Origin: Novosphingobium fuchskuhlense
GTDB taxonomy: Bacteria; Pseudomonadota; Alphaproteobacteria; Sphingomonadales; Sphingomonadaceae
DNA: 64,000 nt
Direction: 5' to 3'
NCBI RefSeq assembly: GCF_001519075.1
Contig: NZ_KQ954246.1
Span: 310,001-374,000 of the forward strand
A program made the translations under genes and the position numbers. Below, piece by piece: positions 35,876 through 46,697 of the stretch (within the stretch, counting starts at the first letter, position 1; each line of letters opens with the position of its first letter). Below the pieces are notes generated by a model. That model worked only from the letters and a program-made list of their open reading frames with translations, made no database searches and had not been told where the DNA came from.

Positions 35876-37702
35876 TTACGCGGCTTCCTTCTTCCGGCCG
35901 GCCTTCTTGCGCTCGTGCGGATCCAGCAGCGCCTTGCGCAAGCGGATCGACTTCGGCGTCACTTCGACCATTTCGTCTTCGTCGATATAGGCGATGGCCT
36001 GTTCCAGCGTCATGATCTTCGGCGGGGTCAGGCGGATCGCGTCGTCCTTGCCGGTCGAACGGAAGTTCGTCAGCTGCTTCGACTTCATCGGGTTGACCTC
36101 GAGGTCTTCCGGCTTCGCGTTCTCGCCGATGATCATGCCTTCATAGAGCGGCGTGCCCACGCCCACGAACAGGATGCCGCGCTCTTCCAAGGGCCCCAGC
36201 GCGTAGGCAACGGCCTCGCCCGTGCCGTTCGAGATCAGCACGCCGTTCTTCCGGCCTTCGATGCGGCCCTTGTAGGGGCCGTACTTCTCGAACAGGCGGT
36301 TCATGATGCCCGTGCCGCGCGTGTCCGAAAGGAACTCGCCGTGATAGCCGATGAGGCCGCGCGAAGGGGCCGAGAAGGTGATGCGCGTCTTGCCGCCGCC
36401 CGAGGGGCGCATGTCGGTCATCTCGCCCTTGCGGGTCGCCATCTTCTCGACGACGGTGCCGGCGAACTCGTCGTCCACGTCGATCACCACCGTTTCATAC
36501 GGCTCGGTGCGGCCGCCGGTCTCGTCCTCGCCAAACAGCACGCGCGGGCGGCTGATGCCCAGCTCGAAGCCTTCGCGGCGCATCGTCTCGATGAGCACGC
36601 CCAGCTGCAATTCGCCGCGGCCGGCCACTTCGAAGCTGTCCTTGTCGGCGCTCTCGGTCACGCGGATCGCCACGTTCGATTCGGCCTCGCGCTCCAGTCG
36701 GTCGCGGATCATGCGGCTGGTCACCTTGGTGCCCTCGCGGCCCGCCATCGGCGAATCGTTCACCGCAAAGCGCATCGAGAGCGTCGGCGGGTCGATCGGC
36801 TGCGCATAGAGCGGCTCGGTCACGCTGGGATCGGCGATGGTGTTGGCCACCGTCGCGGCGGTGAGCCCGGCGATCGAGATGATGTCGCCCGCCTTGGCTT
36901 CGTCCACCGGCACGCGCTCGAGGCCGCGGAACGCCATCAGCTTTGAGGCGCGGCCCGTCTCGACGATCTTGCCGTCGCGGTCGAGTGCGTGGATCGGCGA
37001 GTTCACCTTGACCGTACCCGACTGGACCTTGCCGGTCAGGATGCGGCCGAGGAAGTTGTCGCGGTCCAGCAGCGTCACGAGGAACTTGAACGGTCCGTCG
37101 ACATCGGCGGCCGGCGGCGGCACGTGGTCGACGATCTTCTGGAACAGCGGGGTCAGCGTGCCCTCGCGCGCTTCCTGGTCCTCGCTGGCGTAGCCGTTGC
37201 GGCCCGAGGCGTAGAGCACCGGGAATTCGAGCTGCTCGTCATTGGCATCGAGGCTGACGAAGAGGTCGAACACTTCGTCGAGCACTTCCTGCGCGCGGCC
37301 GTCCGGGCGGTCGATCTTGTTGACGACGACGATGGGCTTGAGGCCCAGCGCCAGCGCCTTGCCGGTCACGAACTTGGTCTGCGGCATCGCGCCTTCCGAG
37401 CTGTCCACCAGCAGGATCACGCCGTCGACCATCGAGAGGATGCGCTCCACCTCGCCGCCGAAGTCGGCGTGGCCTGGGGTGTCGACGATGTTGATATGCG
37501 TGCCGTTCCATTCGACCGAGGTGCACTTGGCGAGAATGGTGATCCCGCGCTCCTTTTCGAGGTCGTTCGAATCCATCGCGCGCTCTTCCACGCGCTGGTT
37601 GTCACGGAACGTGCCGGACTGGCGGAACAGCTGGTCCACCAGCGTGGTCTTGCCGTGGTCGACGTGCGCGATGATCGCGATATTGCGCTGGGAATTGGAC
37701 AT
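35876..37702 (-). CDS. typA: translational GTPase TypA/BipA
   Basis: A 608-residue ribosome-binding GTPase needed for ribosome assembly and growth under stress or cold. The P-loop [10 protein letters not shown] lies near residues 11-20, D-T-P-G-H-A-D-F near 78, and N-K-I-D near 133. Domains II, III and V follow, and the BipA-specific C-terminal domain includes [13 protein letters not shown] 37702 gives the usual N-terminus M-S-N-S-Q-R-N-I-A; the frame upstream is not coding. It is monocistronic, ending at its own terminator. Confidence 0.97.
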   Translation of the reverse strand: MSNSQRNIAIIAHVDHGKTTLVDQLFRQSGTFRDNQRVEERAMDSNDLEKERGITILAKCTSVEWNGTHINIVDTPGHADFGGEVERILSMVDGVILLVDSSEGAMPQTKFVTGKALALGLKPIVVVNKIDRPDGRAQEVLDEVFDLFVSLDANDEQLEFPVLYASGRNGYASEDQEAREGTLTPLFQKIVDHVPPPAADVDGPFKFLVTLLDRDNFLGRILTGKVQSGTVKVNSPIHALDRDGKIVETGRASKLMAFRGLERVPVDEAKAGDIISIAGLTAATVANTIADPSVTEPLYAQPIDPPTLSMRFAVNDSPMAGREGTKVTSRMIRDRLEREAESNVAIRVTESADKDSFEVAGRGELQLGVLIETMRREGFELGISRPRVLFGEDETGGRTEPYETVVIDVDDEFAGTVVEKMATRKGEMTDMRPSGGGKTRITFSAPSRGLIGYHGEFLSDTRGTGIMNRLFEKYGPYKGRIEGRKNGVLISNGTGEAVAYALGPLEERGILFVGVGTPLYEGMIIGENAKPEDLEVNPMKSKQLTNFRSTGKDDAIRLTPPKIMTLEQAIAYIDEDEMVEVTPKSIRLRKALLDPHERKKAGRKKEAA

Positions 37703-37901
37703 GGAGACGCTTTCGATTGGTATCTCGGGTGCGGCGCGGACCGCAGGCAGCGCGCCGTGCCCGGCGGTTGGGCCGGGGCTTCGGCGCGCGCTTACCTGTA
37801 ATTGTGCGCTGCGGCAAGGGCGCGCTGCGGGCAAGACTTGCCTCGCGCGCAGTTTCATGGCTCTCTCTGTGCCGTGGGCACCACAAGGGGCCGGTTTCCC
37901 G

Positions 37902-38330
37902 ATGCAACAGGTCACATCCCATCTGCGTCGGCTGCTGTCGCTTTACGGCTGTGCGGGGCGCAAGGAATTCGTCGCCGTGCTGCTGGTCACGTGGGCCGTC
38001 GATCTGGTGCTCTGGTTCGCGCTCGATCCGGGGCATGTGCCGGTGCCGCACTTTCCAGGCCGTTACGTGATCCTGTTCGGCGGCAAGGGGGCGCTGGCCG
38101 TCCTGTTGACCCTTGCCATGCACTATCCGGTCATCGCCACGGCGGTGCGACGGTGCCATGATGCGGAGCTGCCAGGCTCGTTCCTGTTCCTCTTCGTCGT
38201 GTTTCTGGCGTTTGATGGCGCGAGTGCCATTTACAACGCGATGGGTTTTATGATCGGGCTGCCTCCCGCAAGCCGCAATCGCTATGGCCCCAAAGCCCGC
38301 GACCCCGCCACAGTCGACGCGCTCGGCTAA
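37902..38330 (+). CDS. small membrane protein, DUF805-like
   Basis: A 142-residue protein with three to four hydrophobic helices. The N-terminal [13 protein letters not shown] resembles the DUF805 entry motif (aromatic, G-R-x-R-x-E-[YF]), and the R-R-C-H-D-A loop matches the family's R-x-H-D pair. The fit is incomplete, so DUF805-like is a cautious label. An in-frame ATG at 37857 would add 15 residues. It is divergent from typA. Confidence 0.65.
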   Translation: MQQVTSHLRRLLSLYGCAGRKEFVAVLLVTWAVDLVLWFALDPGHVPVPHFPGRYVILFGGKGALAVLLTLAMHYPVIATAVRRCHDAELPGSFLFLFVVFLAFDGASAIYNAMGFMIGLPPASRNRYGPKARDPATVDALG

Positions 38331-38365
38331 CGATCCGCGCTCGCAAGGACGATGCTTGGCATAGC

Positions 38366-40909
38366 CTAAAGCGCCCGCAGCGCCTCCGCCGGCCGCGTCC
38401 GCAGCACCGAAAGCGACCCCGCCACCGCCAGCACTAGCACCAGCCCGACGCCCGCGCCCAGCACCGCAAAGACCCGGCCCCAGTCCGGCTCCCAGTCGAA
38501 TTCGAACAGCTCCACGATCACCAGCCACGCCGTCCCCCCGCCCAGGACCAGCGCGACCACCGCCAGAACCGCGCAGAGCAGCGCATATTCCGCTGCCAGC
38601 AGCGCCAGCAATTGCCCCCGGCTCGCCCCCAGCACGCGCAGGATCACGCTGTCATATTGCCGCGCCGCCCGCGCCGCCGCGATGGCGCCTGCCAGCACGG
38701 CAAGCCCCGCCAGCACCGCAACGCTCGCCGCCGCAAAGATCGCGGTGCCCACCTGCCCCAGCAGGGTGCGCGCCTGCCCCAGCACCGGCCCCACCTCGAT
38801 CACCGAGCTTTCCGGCAGCGCTTTGACCAGTCCCGCCAGAATCCCGCGGCGCACCGCAGGCCGTTTCTCCGCCGTCGCCAGCGTGATCGTCGCGGCATAG
38901 GTGTGCGGCGCGTCCGCCAGCGCATTGGGGCTGAAGACGAGGCCGTAGTTGAAGCCGAACGAGGACCAGTCGATCCGTCTCAGCGAAGCCACCCGTGCTT
39001 CGCGCTCTGTTCCCAGCAGACTGATCCGCAGCTTGTCGCCCACTTTCAGCCCGATTGCCTTGGCCTGATCCTCATCGACCGACACCAGCGGCTCGCCGCT
39101 GTAATCCTGTGGCCACCAGCGTCCGGCGGTCAGCACATTGCCCTGCGGCACTTGGTCCGCATAGGTCAGCCCCCGGTCGCCGCGCAGCAGCCAGGAATCC
39201 TCCGGGATCGCCTTCAGCGTCGCCACATCGGTCATCGCGCCTTCGGGGCCATAAGCGATCACCGTCCCGCGCAGCGAGGGCACCATGCGCACGGCGGCAT
39301 GGGGCGCGGTGCGCGCGACCAGCGCCTTGAACGTCTCGGTCCCCGCGCCCTTCGGCACATCGAGCACGAAGTAATCCGGCGCCCGCTCGGGCACGCGCTT
39401 GGCGATGTTCGCATCGATGGAGGTCTGCACCGCGGCCAGCAGCACGAAGGCCGCCAGCGCAAAACCCAGCGCCACCACCAGCGCCGATGTCTGCGCGCCG
39501 GGCCTATGCAGATTGCCCAGCGCCATCCGCAGCAGCGGCCGTTTCGGCCGGGGCAATCGCGCCGCCAGCCACGAAAGGCCTCGCCCGATCAGCGCCAGTA
39601 GCGCGAACACGGCCGCCGCCCCGCCAAGGAACCCTGCCGCCAACCACGGCTGCGGCGATGTGAATACCGCCAGCCCCACAATCCCGCTCAGCCCAAGGCC
39701 CACCGGCGCCGCCCACAGCGGGACCCGCCAGCCGCGCCCCGGCGGCGTCACCCGCGCCCGCAGCAAGGCCATCGCCGGCACCCGCCGCGCTTCCAGCAAA
39801 GGCGGCGCGGCAAAGGTCAGCGCGATCAGCAGGCCATACGTTCCCGCCACCGCCAGCGCGCCCGCGTCCACGGTAAAGCCCGGCGGGATCGGCAGCAGCC
39901 CTTCCAGCGCCCGCGCCAGCAGCGGCGTGATGCCCACGCCCAGCGCCAGCCCCAGCGTGATCGCCGCCAGCGCCGCCGCCGCGATCTGCAGCAGGTAGAT
40001 CCGCACCACATCGCCCGCATCCGCGCCGAGGATCTTCAGCGTCGCAATGCTGGCCCGCCGCATTTCGAGATACGAGGATACGCCCCCCGCAATCCCGATG
40101 CCCGCGATCCCCAGCGCGGCGAGCGCCACCAGCACCAGAAACTGCCCCATCCGCTCGACAAACCGGTCGAGCCCCGGCGAGGCCTTGTCGCGCGTCTTCA
40201 CCTGAAACCCGCTGTGCGCAAACCGCGCCTTGAACGCGTCCGCCAGCGCCGCCGGATCGGCCTTGGCCGGCACGCGCAGCCGGTACTTCCACCGCGCCAT
40301 CGAGCCGACCTGCACCAGCCCCGACCGGGCAAGCGCCTCCTCGCTCACGATCACTGTCGGCCCCAGCGCAAAACCTTCGGAAAGCCGGTCCGGCTCGCCC
40401 GCGATCACGCCGCCGATCACCAGTTCGGCATTGCCGATCTTCAGCCGGTCACCTGCTTTCACGCCCAGCCGGTCGCCCACGCCCGCATCGATCCACGCGG
40501 TCATCCCCCGCGGCGCACCGGCCTTGCGTCCGCCCTCGAGGGTGAACGCGCCATAGAGCGGCCACCGCGCATCGACCGCCTTCAGCTCGACCGGCACCGC
40601 ATCGTCCGCGCTCTCGGCGCGGCGCGCCATGGCTTGCAGGCGCACGCCTTGTGAAACCGCCCCCAGCCTGCGCATCGCCGCCAGCTCGTCCGCCGCCGCT
40701 TCGCGCCCGGCCAAGGTCAGCTCCAGATCGCCCCCCAACATGGACTGCCCGCGGGCGGCCAGTTCGCGCCCGATCCCGCCCGTCAGCGTCCCGATCGCCG
40801 CAAGCGCTGCCGTCCCCAGCACCAGACACACGATCAGCAGCCTGAGGCCGCGAAACCGCCAGTCCAGCCCGCGCCTTGCGAGCCGCCACGCCAGGGCCCA
40901 GCGGCTCAC
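38366..40909 (-). CDS. ABC transporter permease (YbbP/FtsX type)
   Basis: An 847-residue permease with an N-terminal helix, a large periplasmic MacB-PCD-like region, and two FtsX domains (about residues 255-400 and 720-845), about 8-10 membrane helices in total. The C-terminus R-P-A-E-A-L-R-A-L is characteristic. GTG 40909 overlaps the ATPase stop. With the divergent arylesterase this matches the E. coli ybbA-ybbP-tesA neighbourhood. The transported substrate is unknown; lipoprotein or lipid extraction is suspected. Confidence 0.9.
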   Translation of the reverse strand: MSRWALAWRLARRGLDWRFRGLRLLIVCLVLGTAALAAIGTLTGGIGRELAARGQSMLGGDLELTLAGREAAADELAAMRRLGAVSQGVRLQAMARRAESADDAVPVELKAVDARWPLYGAFTLEGGRKAGAPRGMTAWIDAGVGDRLGVKAGDRLKIGNAELVIGGVIAGEPDRLSEGFALGPTVIVSEEALARSGLVQVGSMARWKYRLRVPAKADPAALADAFKARFAHSGFQVKTRDKASPGLDRFVERMGQFLVLVALAALGIAGIGIAGGVSSYLEMRRASIATLKILGADAGDVVRIYLLQIAAAALAAITLGLALGVGITPLLARALEGLLPIPPGFTVDAGALAVAGTYGLLIALTFAAPPLLEARRVPAMALLRARVTPPGRGWRVPLWAAPVGLGLSGIVGLAVFTSPQPWLAAGFLGGAAAVFALLALIGRGLSWLAARLPRPKRPLLRMALGNLHRPGAQTSALVVALGFALAAFVLLAAVQTSIDANIAKRVPERAPDYFVLDVPKGAGTETFKALVARTAPHAAVRMVPSLRGTVIAYGPEGAMTDVATLKAIPEDSWLLRGDRGLTYADQVPQGNVLTAGRWWPQDYSGEPLVSVDEDQAKAIGLKVGDKLRISLLGTEREARVASLRRIDWSSFGFNYGLVFSPNALADAPHTYAATITLATAEKRPAVRRGILAGLVKALPESSVIEVGPVLGQARTLLGQVGTAIFAAASVAVLAGLAVLAGAIAAARAARQYDSVILRVLGASRGQLLALLAAEYALLCAVLAVVALVLGGGTAWLVIVELFEFDWEPDWGRVFAVLGAGVGLVLVLAVAGSLSVLRTRPAEALRAL

Positions 40910-41616
40910 GCCGCGCCGTCCGCGATGATCCGCCCATCCTCGAGTCGCACGATCCGGCCGCAGCGGGCGGCCAAGGCCTCATCGTGCGTCACCATCAGCA
41001 AGGTAGCGCCCGCCTCGGCCACCTGGGCAAACAACAGCTCCGCCACCGCCTCACCATTGGCATGGTCGAGGTTTCCGGTCGGCTCATCGGCGAACACCAG
41101 CGCCGGGCGCGGGGCCAGCGCGCGGGCAATCGCCACGCGCTGCTGCTCGCCGCCTGAAAGCTGCGCCGGATAGTGCCCCATGCGGTGCGCAAGACCAACG
41201 GCCTCCAGCGCCGCCCGTGCCGCCGGGGCGGCATCCCGCACCCCCGCCAGCTCCAGCGGCGTCGCCACGTTTTCCAGCGCGGTCATCGTCGGCAGCAAGT
41301 GGAACGCCTGCAGCACCACCCCGATCCGCCCGCGCCGCGCGGCTGCCAGCGCATCCTCGGAAAGTCCCATGAAGTCCTGCCCCGCCACGGTCAGGCTGCC
41401 GCTCCCGGCACGCTCCAGCCCCGCTAGGACCGCCAGCAGCGAGCTCTTGCCCGAACCCGATGGCCCCAGCAGCGCCACGGTCTCGCCCGGCATCACCGCA
41501 AGGCTCACCCCGCGCAGCACATTCACCCGCGCCTCGCCCTGTCCCAGGCTCAGCATGAGGTCGCGCGCGTCGATCAGAGGGGCAGGGGAGGGCGAGCCGG
41601 TGGCGGAACTAGTCAC
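40906..41616 (-). CDS. ABC transporter ATP-binding protein (YbbA/LolD type)
   Basis: A 236-residue ATPase with Walker A G-P-S-G-S-G-K-S-S near residue 52, signature L-S-G-G-E-Q-Q-R-V-A, Walker B L-V-F-A-D-E-P-T-G-N-L-D and the H-loop M-V-T-H-D. The D-E-P-T-G-N-L-D form is typical of the LolD/MacB/YbbA group. It partners the overlapping permease gene. Confidence 0.94.
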   Translation of the reverse strand: MTSSATGSPSPAPLIDARDLMLSLGQGEARVNVLRGVSLAVMPGETVALLGPSGSGKSSLLAVLAGLERAGSGSLTVAGQDFMGLSEDALAAARRGRIGVVLQAFHLLPTMTALENVATPLELAGVRDAAPAARAALEAVGLAHRMGHYPAQLSGGEQQRVAIARALAPRPALVFADEPTGNLDHANGEAVAELLFAQVAEAGATLLMVTHDEALAARCGRIVRLEDGRIIADGAA

Positions 41617-41673
41617 TTGCCGCTATTGCCACGAACAGGTTGCACCTCGCAACCTAGCCCTTGAGGACTCCCG

Positions 41674-42360
41674 ATGCGCCGCTTCGCCCTGCTTCTTCTC
41701 GCCGCCCTCGCTGCCTGCGCGAAACCGGCCCCCGCGCCCGAAGTGCTCCAGACCGAGGCCGCCGCCGCCGCGCCCGCGATCCCCGCAGATGCCCCCGTCA
41801 TCCTCGCCTTCGGAGACAGCCTCTACGCCGGCTACCGCCTCGCCCCGGGCGAGGGCTATCCGCCGCGCCTCGAAGCCGCGCTCAATGCCTCGGGCGTGAA
41901 GGCCCGCGTGGTGAACGCCGGTGTCTCGGGCGATACCACCGCCGCCGCGCGCGAGCGGCTGGCCTTCACGCTCGACAATCAGAAGGTGAAACCCGCGCTC
42001 GTCCTCGTCGGCCTCGGCGGGAATGACATGCTGCGCGGCCTGCCGCCCGCCGAAACCCGCGCCAATCTCGAGGCGATCCTCACCGAACTCGACAAGCGCC
42101 ATATCCCCGCCATGCTGACGGGCATGCTCGCCGCGCCCAACATGGGGAAGGACTACGTGAGCGCCTTCAACCCGATCTACCCCGCGCTCGCCGCCAGGCA
42201 CAAAGCCCCGCTCGTGCCCTTCTTCCTGCAAGCGGTGATCGGCAACGACGCGCTCCTGCTCGACGATCACATCCACCCCACTGCCGAGGGCGTGAACAGG
42301 ATCGTCGCCGCGACGAAGGATGATGTGGCCAAGGCCCTGAAAGCCGCCACCGCGCGCTAG
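41674..42360 (+). CDS. tesA: arylesterase / SGNH lysophospholipase, TesA type
   Basis: A 228-residue SGNH hydrolase. Block I is F-G-D-S-L-Y-A-G-Y (catalytic serine near residue 50), block III is G-G-N-D-M-L, and block V is D-D-H-I-H-P-T, supplying the Asp-His pair. The N-terminus M-R-R-F-A-L-L-L-L-A-A-L-A-A-C is a lipoprotein signal with an A-A-C lipobox, so the enzyme is probably membrane-anchored in the periplasm. Divergent from the ABC pair. ATG 41674 follows a GAGGA site. Confidence 0.94.
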   Translation: MRRFALLLLAALAACAKPAPAPEVLQTEAAAAAPAIPADAPVILAFGDSLYAGYRLAPGEGYPPRLEAALNASGVKARVVNAGVSGDTTAAARERLAFTLDNQKVKPALVLVGLGGNDMLRGLPPAETRANLEAILTELDKRHIPAMLTGMLAAPNMGKDYVSAFNPIYPALAARHKAPLVPFFLQAVIGNDALLLDDHIHPTAEGVNRIVAATKDDVAKALKAATAR

Positions 42361-42375
42361 GGCTCTACCCCGACA

Positions 42376-43449
42376 CTACCCCCGCACCACAGCCCCATCG
42401 GCCACGCGCCACACCGCCGCATCGGTGCCCAGCGGCTCGAATGGCGCGAGTTCGGTCCCCGTCATCCACACTTGCGCGCCCGCCTCGTCCAGCCGCTCAT
42501 AAAGCGCCGCGCGCCGCAGCGGATCGAGGTGCGCGGCGATCTCGTCGAGCAGCAGCACTTGCGGTCGCGCGCCCGCTGTCAGCGCGGCATGGGCGAGCAC
42601 GATGGAAATCAGCATGGCCTTCTGCTCGCCGGTCGAACAGTCCGCCGCCGGAGCCGCCTTCGCCGCCAGCGTGACGCCCAGATCATCGCGGTGCGGACCC
42701 GTCAGCGTGCGCCCCGCCGCGCGGTCGCGCCGCCGCCCTTCGCGCAAGGCGGCCTGCAACGCGTCGCGGTCCGCCGGCCCGCCTGCCATATAGGCCAGCG
42801 CCGGCCGCGCGAACGGGGCTTCGGGCAGATCGGCCAGCGCTCCTGCCAGCCCCGCGATCAGCCCGGTGCGCGCCCGCGCCATGTCCGCTCCGGCTTCGGC
42901 GAGCCCCGCCTCGATCCCGTCGAGCCACAGGGGATCGGGTTCGCCCGGCCCTTCCAGCAGCCGGTTGCGCTCGCGCAGCGCCGTTTCATAGCGGCTGGCG
43001 GTGCGCGCGTGCCCCGGCTCCACCGCCAGCACCAGCCGATCCAGGAACCGCCGCCGCGCGCCCGCGCCTTCGGCAAACAGGCGGTCCATCGCCGGGGTCA
43101 GCCAGGTGATCGAAAGCCATTCGCCCAGCCGCGCTGCCGGCCCGTCCGCACCGTTAATCCGCACCGTGCGCCGTCCGGGCGCGGCAGGCGAGGTCGCCGT
43201 CGCCAGCGAGACGTCGCCATGCTCCAGCTCCGCGGCCACGGCAAAGCTGCCGTCCCCGCCGCGTCCCGCCATTTCCGCCGGCTGCGCGCGCCGCAGGCCG
43301 CGCCCGGGCGAAAGCAGCGAAATCGCCTCCAGCACGTTGGTTTTGCCCGCGCCATTCTCGCCAATCAGCACGTTGAAGCGCCCCGTCTCCTCCAGCCGCG
43401 TCGCGGCATGGTTGCGAAAATCGCGCAAGGTCAGGCGGGTGAGGGGCAT
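42376..43449 (-). CDS. recF: DNA replication/repair protein RecF
   Basis: A 357-residue SMC-like ATPase that loads RecA at gaps together with RecOR. Walker [10 protein letters not shown] lies near residue 31, the signature S-T-G-E-Q-K-A-M-L near 265, and Walker [13 protein letters not shown] near 305. Length and motifs are typical. It lies apart from dnaA/dnaN, as is common in alphaproteobacteria. The neighbouring gene upstream is pspF in the same direction, 55 bases away. Confidence 0.95.
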   Translation of the reverse strand: MPLTRLTLRDFRNHAATRLEETGRFNVLIGENGAGKTNVLEAISLLSPGRGLRRAQPAEMAGRGGDGSFAVAAELEHGDVSLATATSPAAPGRRTVRINGADGPAARLGEWLSITWLTPAMDRLFAEGAGARRRFLDRLVLAVEPGHARTASRYETALRERNRLLEGPGEPDPLWLDGIEAGLAEAGADMARARTGLIAGLAGALADLPEAPFARPALAYMAGGPADRDALQAALREGRRRDRAAGRTLTGPHRDDLGVTLAAKAAPAADCSTGEQKAMLISIVLAHAALTAGARPQVLLLDEIAAHLDPLRRAALYERLDEAGAQVWMTGTELAPFEPLGTDAAVWRVADGAVVRG

Positions 43450-43504
43450 CGCTGGCGGCGTTAGAGTGTTTCGGGCGCGGGCGCAAAACCCTCCGTGCCT
43501 GGGC

Positions 43505-44542
<1,038 letters not shown>

Positions 44543-44665
44543 GAGATGCCCCGCTTCGTGTCTCGTACCAAGGTCTAGCAGAATTTCCCAAGCCTAGGCA
44601 ATAATCCCCACATAAGCGTATTCGCCGATCCGTAAAAACGGCGGAATTCTGGCCCTTTCGTGATT

Positions 44666-44681
44666 TGGCACGCCTCCTGCA
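44666..44681 (+). promoter_or_regulatory. sigma-54 promoter of the psp operon
   Basis: TGGCACGCCTCCTGCA gives the -24 GG and -12 GC dinucleotides with the required 10-base spacing. It lies 60 bases before the 53-residue ORF and faces the psp genes, with pspF divergent upstream. Confidence 0.85.
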
Positions 44682-44726
44682 AAGCATGGGGCAACCCCCG
44701 CACAGGGGACCAACAGGAGACTACCG

Positions 44727-44888
44727 ATGTACACTGCCCGCTTCTTCTCGACCCAGCTCGGCCGCGCGGCGCTGATCAGCATCGCTGCGATGATGGCGCT
44801 CAACGTCGCCGTCGCCACCCGCCCGGTTTCGGCTGCCGCGCCCCAGATCGTCGCGTCCAGCGCCGCGATCACGGGTGAGCTCGCCTGA
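44727..44888 (+). CDS. 53-residue membrane/secreted leader protein of the psp operon
   Basis: A short ORF (ATG 44727, TGA 44886-44888) with a CAGGAGA ribosome site 9 bases upstream, the first gene after the sigma-54 promoter. It has a positively charged N-terminus (M-Y-T-A-R-F-F), a hydrophobic stretch of about 18 residues (A-L-I-S-I-A-A-M-M-A-L-N-V-A-V-A), and an Ala/Ser-rich tail. It could be one membrane helix or a signal peptide cleaved after V-S-A-A-A. I recognise no family. pspA follows 134 bases later. Confidence 0.6.
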   Translation: MYTARFFSTQLGRAALISIAAMMALNVAVATRPVSAAAPQIVASSAAITGELA

Positions 44889-45022
44889 TGGGTGCCGATA
44901 CGCCCCTGCATTCCGCAGCCGGGCGTCCGCAATCCCGTTTCGAAATCGAGCTCGGTGCGCTACGCCAGCACGACAACGAGACCTCACGGCCATTCACGCC
45001 TTTTGCCACCGGAGCCAACCTG

Positions 45023-45706
45023 ATGGGCATCTTCTCCCGCACCCGCGATATCATCGCCGCCAACTTCAACGATCTGCTCGACAAGGCGGATGACCCGGCC
45101 AAGATGATCCGCATGATCATCATGGAGATGGAGGAAACCCTCGTCGAAGTGCGCGCCTCTGCCGCCCGCACCATCGCCGATCAGAAGGAGATGGCCCGCC
45201 ACGTGGCGAAGCTCGACCGGCTCCAGGCCGATTGGGCGGACAAGGCCCAGCTCGCCCTCTCCAAGGGCCGCGAAGACCTCGCTCGCGCCGCGCTCGTCGA
45301 AAAGAACAAGGCCGCCGATATGGGCGCGCAGCTCGCCGGCGAGATCAAGGTGCTCGACGATTCGATGCGCGCCTACGAGGCGGATATCGAAAAGCTGCAG
45401 ACCCGCCTGCGCGAAGCCCGCAGCCGCCAGACCGCGATTGCCGCCCGCCTCGAAAGCGCTGAAAACCGCGTCCGCCTGCGCACGCTGATGACCAGCGAAC
45501 GGGTCGACGAGGCGCTGGCCCGCTTCGACCAGCTCGAACGCCGCGTCGATTATGCCGAAGGCCGCGCCGATGCGCTCGGCCTCGCCGATGGCCCGCCGGC
45601 CAGCCTCGCGGACGAGATCGCCGCGCTCGCGGGCCAGGACAAGGTCGATGAGGAGCTCGAAGCCATGAAGCGCGCGCTCGGCGCGGCAGACAAGAAGGAG
45701 GGTTGA
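45023..45706 (+). CDS. pspA: phage shock protein A
   Basis: A 227-residue coiled-coil protein of the PspA/IM30/ESCRT-III family. It binds stressed inner membrane and inhibits PspF. The N-terminal amphipathic helix M-G-I-F-S-R-T-R-D-I-I is followed by the conserved L-L-D-K-A-D-D-P-A-K-M-I-R-M and long heptad-rich helices. ATG 45023 is chosen over an upstream in-frame ATG because it gives the exact family N-terminus; a GGAG site precedes it. pspB starts 3 bases after the stop. Confidence 0.96.
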   Translation: MGIFSRTRDIIAANFNDLLDKADDPAKMIRMIIMEMEETLVEVRASAARTIADQKEMARHVAKLDRLQADWADKAQLALSKGREDLARAALVEKNKAADMGAQLAGEIKVLDDSMRAYEADIEKLQTRLREARSRQTAIAARLESAENRVRLRTLMTSERVDEALARFDQLERRVDYAEGRADALGLADGPPASLADEIAALAGQDKVDEELEAMKRALGAADKKEG

Positions 45707-45709
45707 GCC

Positions 45710-46018
45710 ATGGAGGACATCGTCATTCCGCTCGGCGCGCTCTTCGCCATCTTCGTCGGCCTGCCCTGGATCGTGCTCCACTACATCACCCGGTGGAAGA
45801 CAGCCGCCACGCTCACCTCGGGTGACGAGGCGCTGCTCGAGGAGCTCTACCAGCTCGCCCGCCGGCTCGATGAACGCATGGACACCGTCGAACGCATCGT
45901 CGCTGCCGACAATCCCGAATTCCGCCCCGGTCGGATCAGCCCCGACCTTGAGAGCGACAACCAGAAATTGCGCGAACTGGACCGTCTGGTCGCGCAGCAG
46001 AGGGGGACTTCCCAATGA
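45710..46018 (+). CDS. pspB: phage shock protein B
   Basis: A 102-residue inner-membrane protein with one N-terminal helix (residues ~5-26), the family's R-W-K at the membrane border, and a cytoplasmic coiled coil (L-Y-Q-L-A-R-R-L-D-E-R-M-D-T-V-E-R-I, ~47-63) ending D-N-P-E-F. It relays membrane stress with PspC to PspA. It is longer than the ~75-residue enterobacterial protein by a C-terminal helix. Its stop overlaps the pspC start by 4 bases. Confidence 0.92.
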   Translation: MEDIVIPLGALFAIFVGLPWIVLHYITRWKTAATLTSGDEALLEELYQLARRLDERMDTVERIVAADNPEFRPGRISPDLESDNQKLRELDRLVAQQRGTSQ

Positions 46019-46395
46019 GCAACCAGCCCCAGCACACCCGCTTCTACCGCGACAAGGTCAATGGCAAGTTCATGGGGGTCTGCTCCGGGATTGCCGATTA
46101 CACCGGGATCGACGTCCTGTGGGTCCGCATCGGCTTCCTCGTCCTCGCCTTCTCGATGGGCTGGCCGTTCCTGATCTACTTCGCGCTCGGCTTCCTCGCT
46201 GAAAAGAAGCCGGCCCGCCTCTACGCAGACCGCGAAGAGCAGAAGTTCTGGCAGGGCGTGCGCCAGTCGCCGGCCCGCACGGCGCGGGAAGTGCGCAGCA
46301 CCTTCCGCGATATCGACCGCCGCCTTGCCGAGGTCGAGCAGTTCTACGTCTCGGGCAATCCGCGCCTCTCGGCTGAAATCGAGAAGCTGCGCTAA
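46015..46395 (+). CDS. pspC: phage shock protein C
   Basis: A 126-residue membrane protein with the PspC domain F-Y-R-D-K-V-N-G-K-F-M-G-V-C-S-G-I-A-D-Y near residues 8-27 and one strong helix (I-G-F-L-V-L-A-F-S-M, ~40-62). A C-terminal helical tail contains a leucine/arginine-rich V-R-S-T-F-R-D-I-D-R-R-L motif. It senses secretin-type stress with PspB. Four further small genes follow in the same direction. Confidence 0.94.
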   Translation: MSNQPQHTRFYRDKVNGKFMGVCSGIADYTGIDVLWVRIGFLVLAFSMGWPFLIYFALGFLAEKKPARLYADREEQKFWQGVRQSPARTAREVRSTFRDIDRRLAEVEQFYVSGNPRLSAEIEKLR

Positions 46396-46418
46396 GCGCC
46401 ATTCCGGGGGGACTACCG

Positions 46419-46697
46419 ATGGACAATGGAACACTCGCCCTGCTGATCCCGATCCTCGCGCTGTCGATCCCGATCATCGCGATCTGGACCCAGCACCAGC
46501 GCAAGATCGAGGAAATCCGCGCCAGCTCGCTTTCCGAAACCAACGCCCAGGCCGCCGCCCGCGCGGCTGCGCTCGAGGAGCGGGTCCGCGTTCTCGAAGC
46601 GATCGTCACCGACAAGAGCTACGACGTCGCCAGCCAGATCGAGGCGCTCAGGGAACCCGGGCGCGCAACGGACGCTGCAAGGAGCACCAAGCAATGA
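46419..46697 (+). CDS. PspB-like small membrane/coiled-coil protein 1
   Basis: A 92-residue protein starting 23 bases after pspC with a GGGGGG-rich site. One N-terminal helix (residues ~6-24) is followed by charged coiled coil containing R-V-R-V-L-E-A-I-V-T-D (55-65) and I-E-A-L-R (74-78). The same two motifs recur in the next two genes, and the first resembles M-D-T-V-E-R-I-V-A-A-D of PspB. It probably arose by duplication of a PspB-like gene; function unknown. Its stop overlaps the next start. Confidence 0.75.
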   Translation: MDNGTLALLIPILALSIPIIAIWTQHQRKIEEIRASSLSETNAQAAARAAALEERVRVLEAIVTDKSYDVASQIEALREPGRATDAARSTKQ

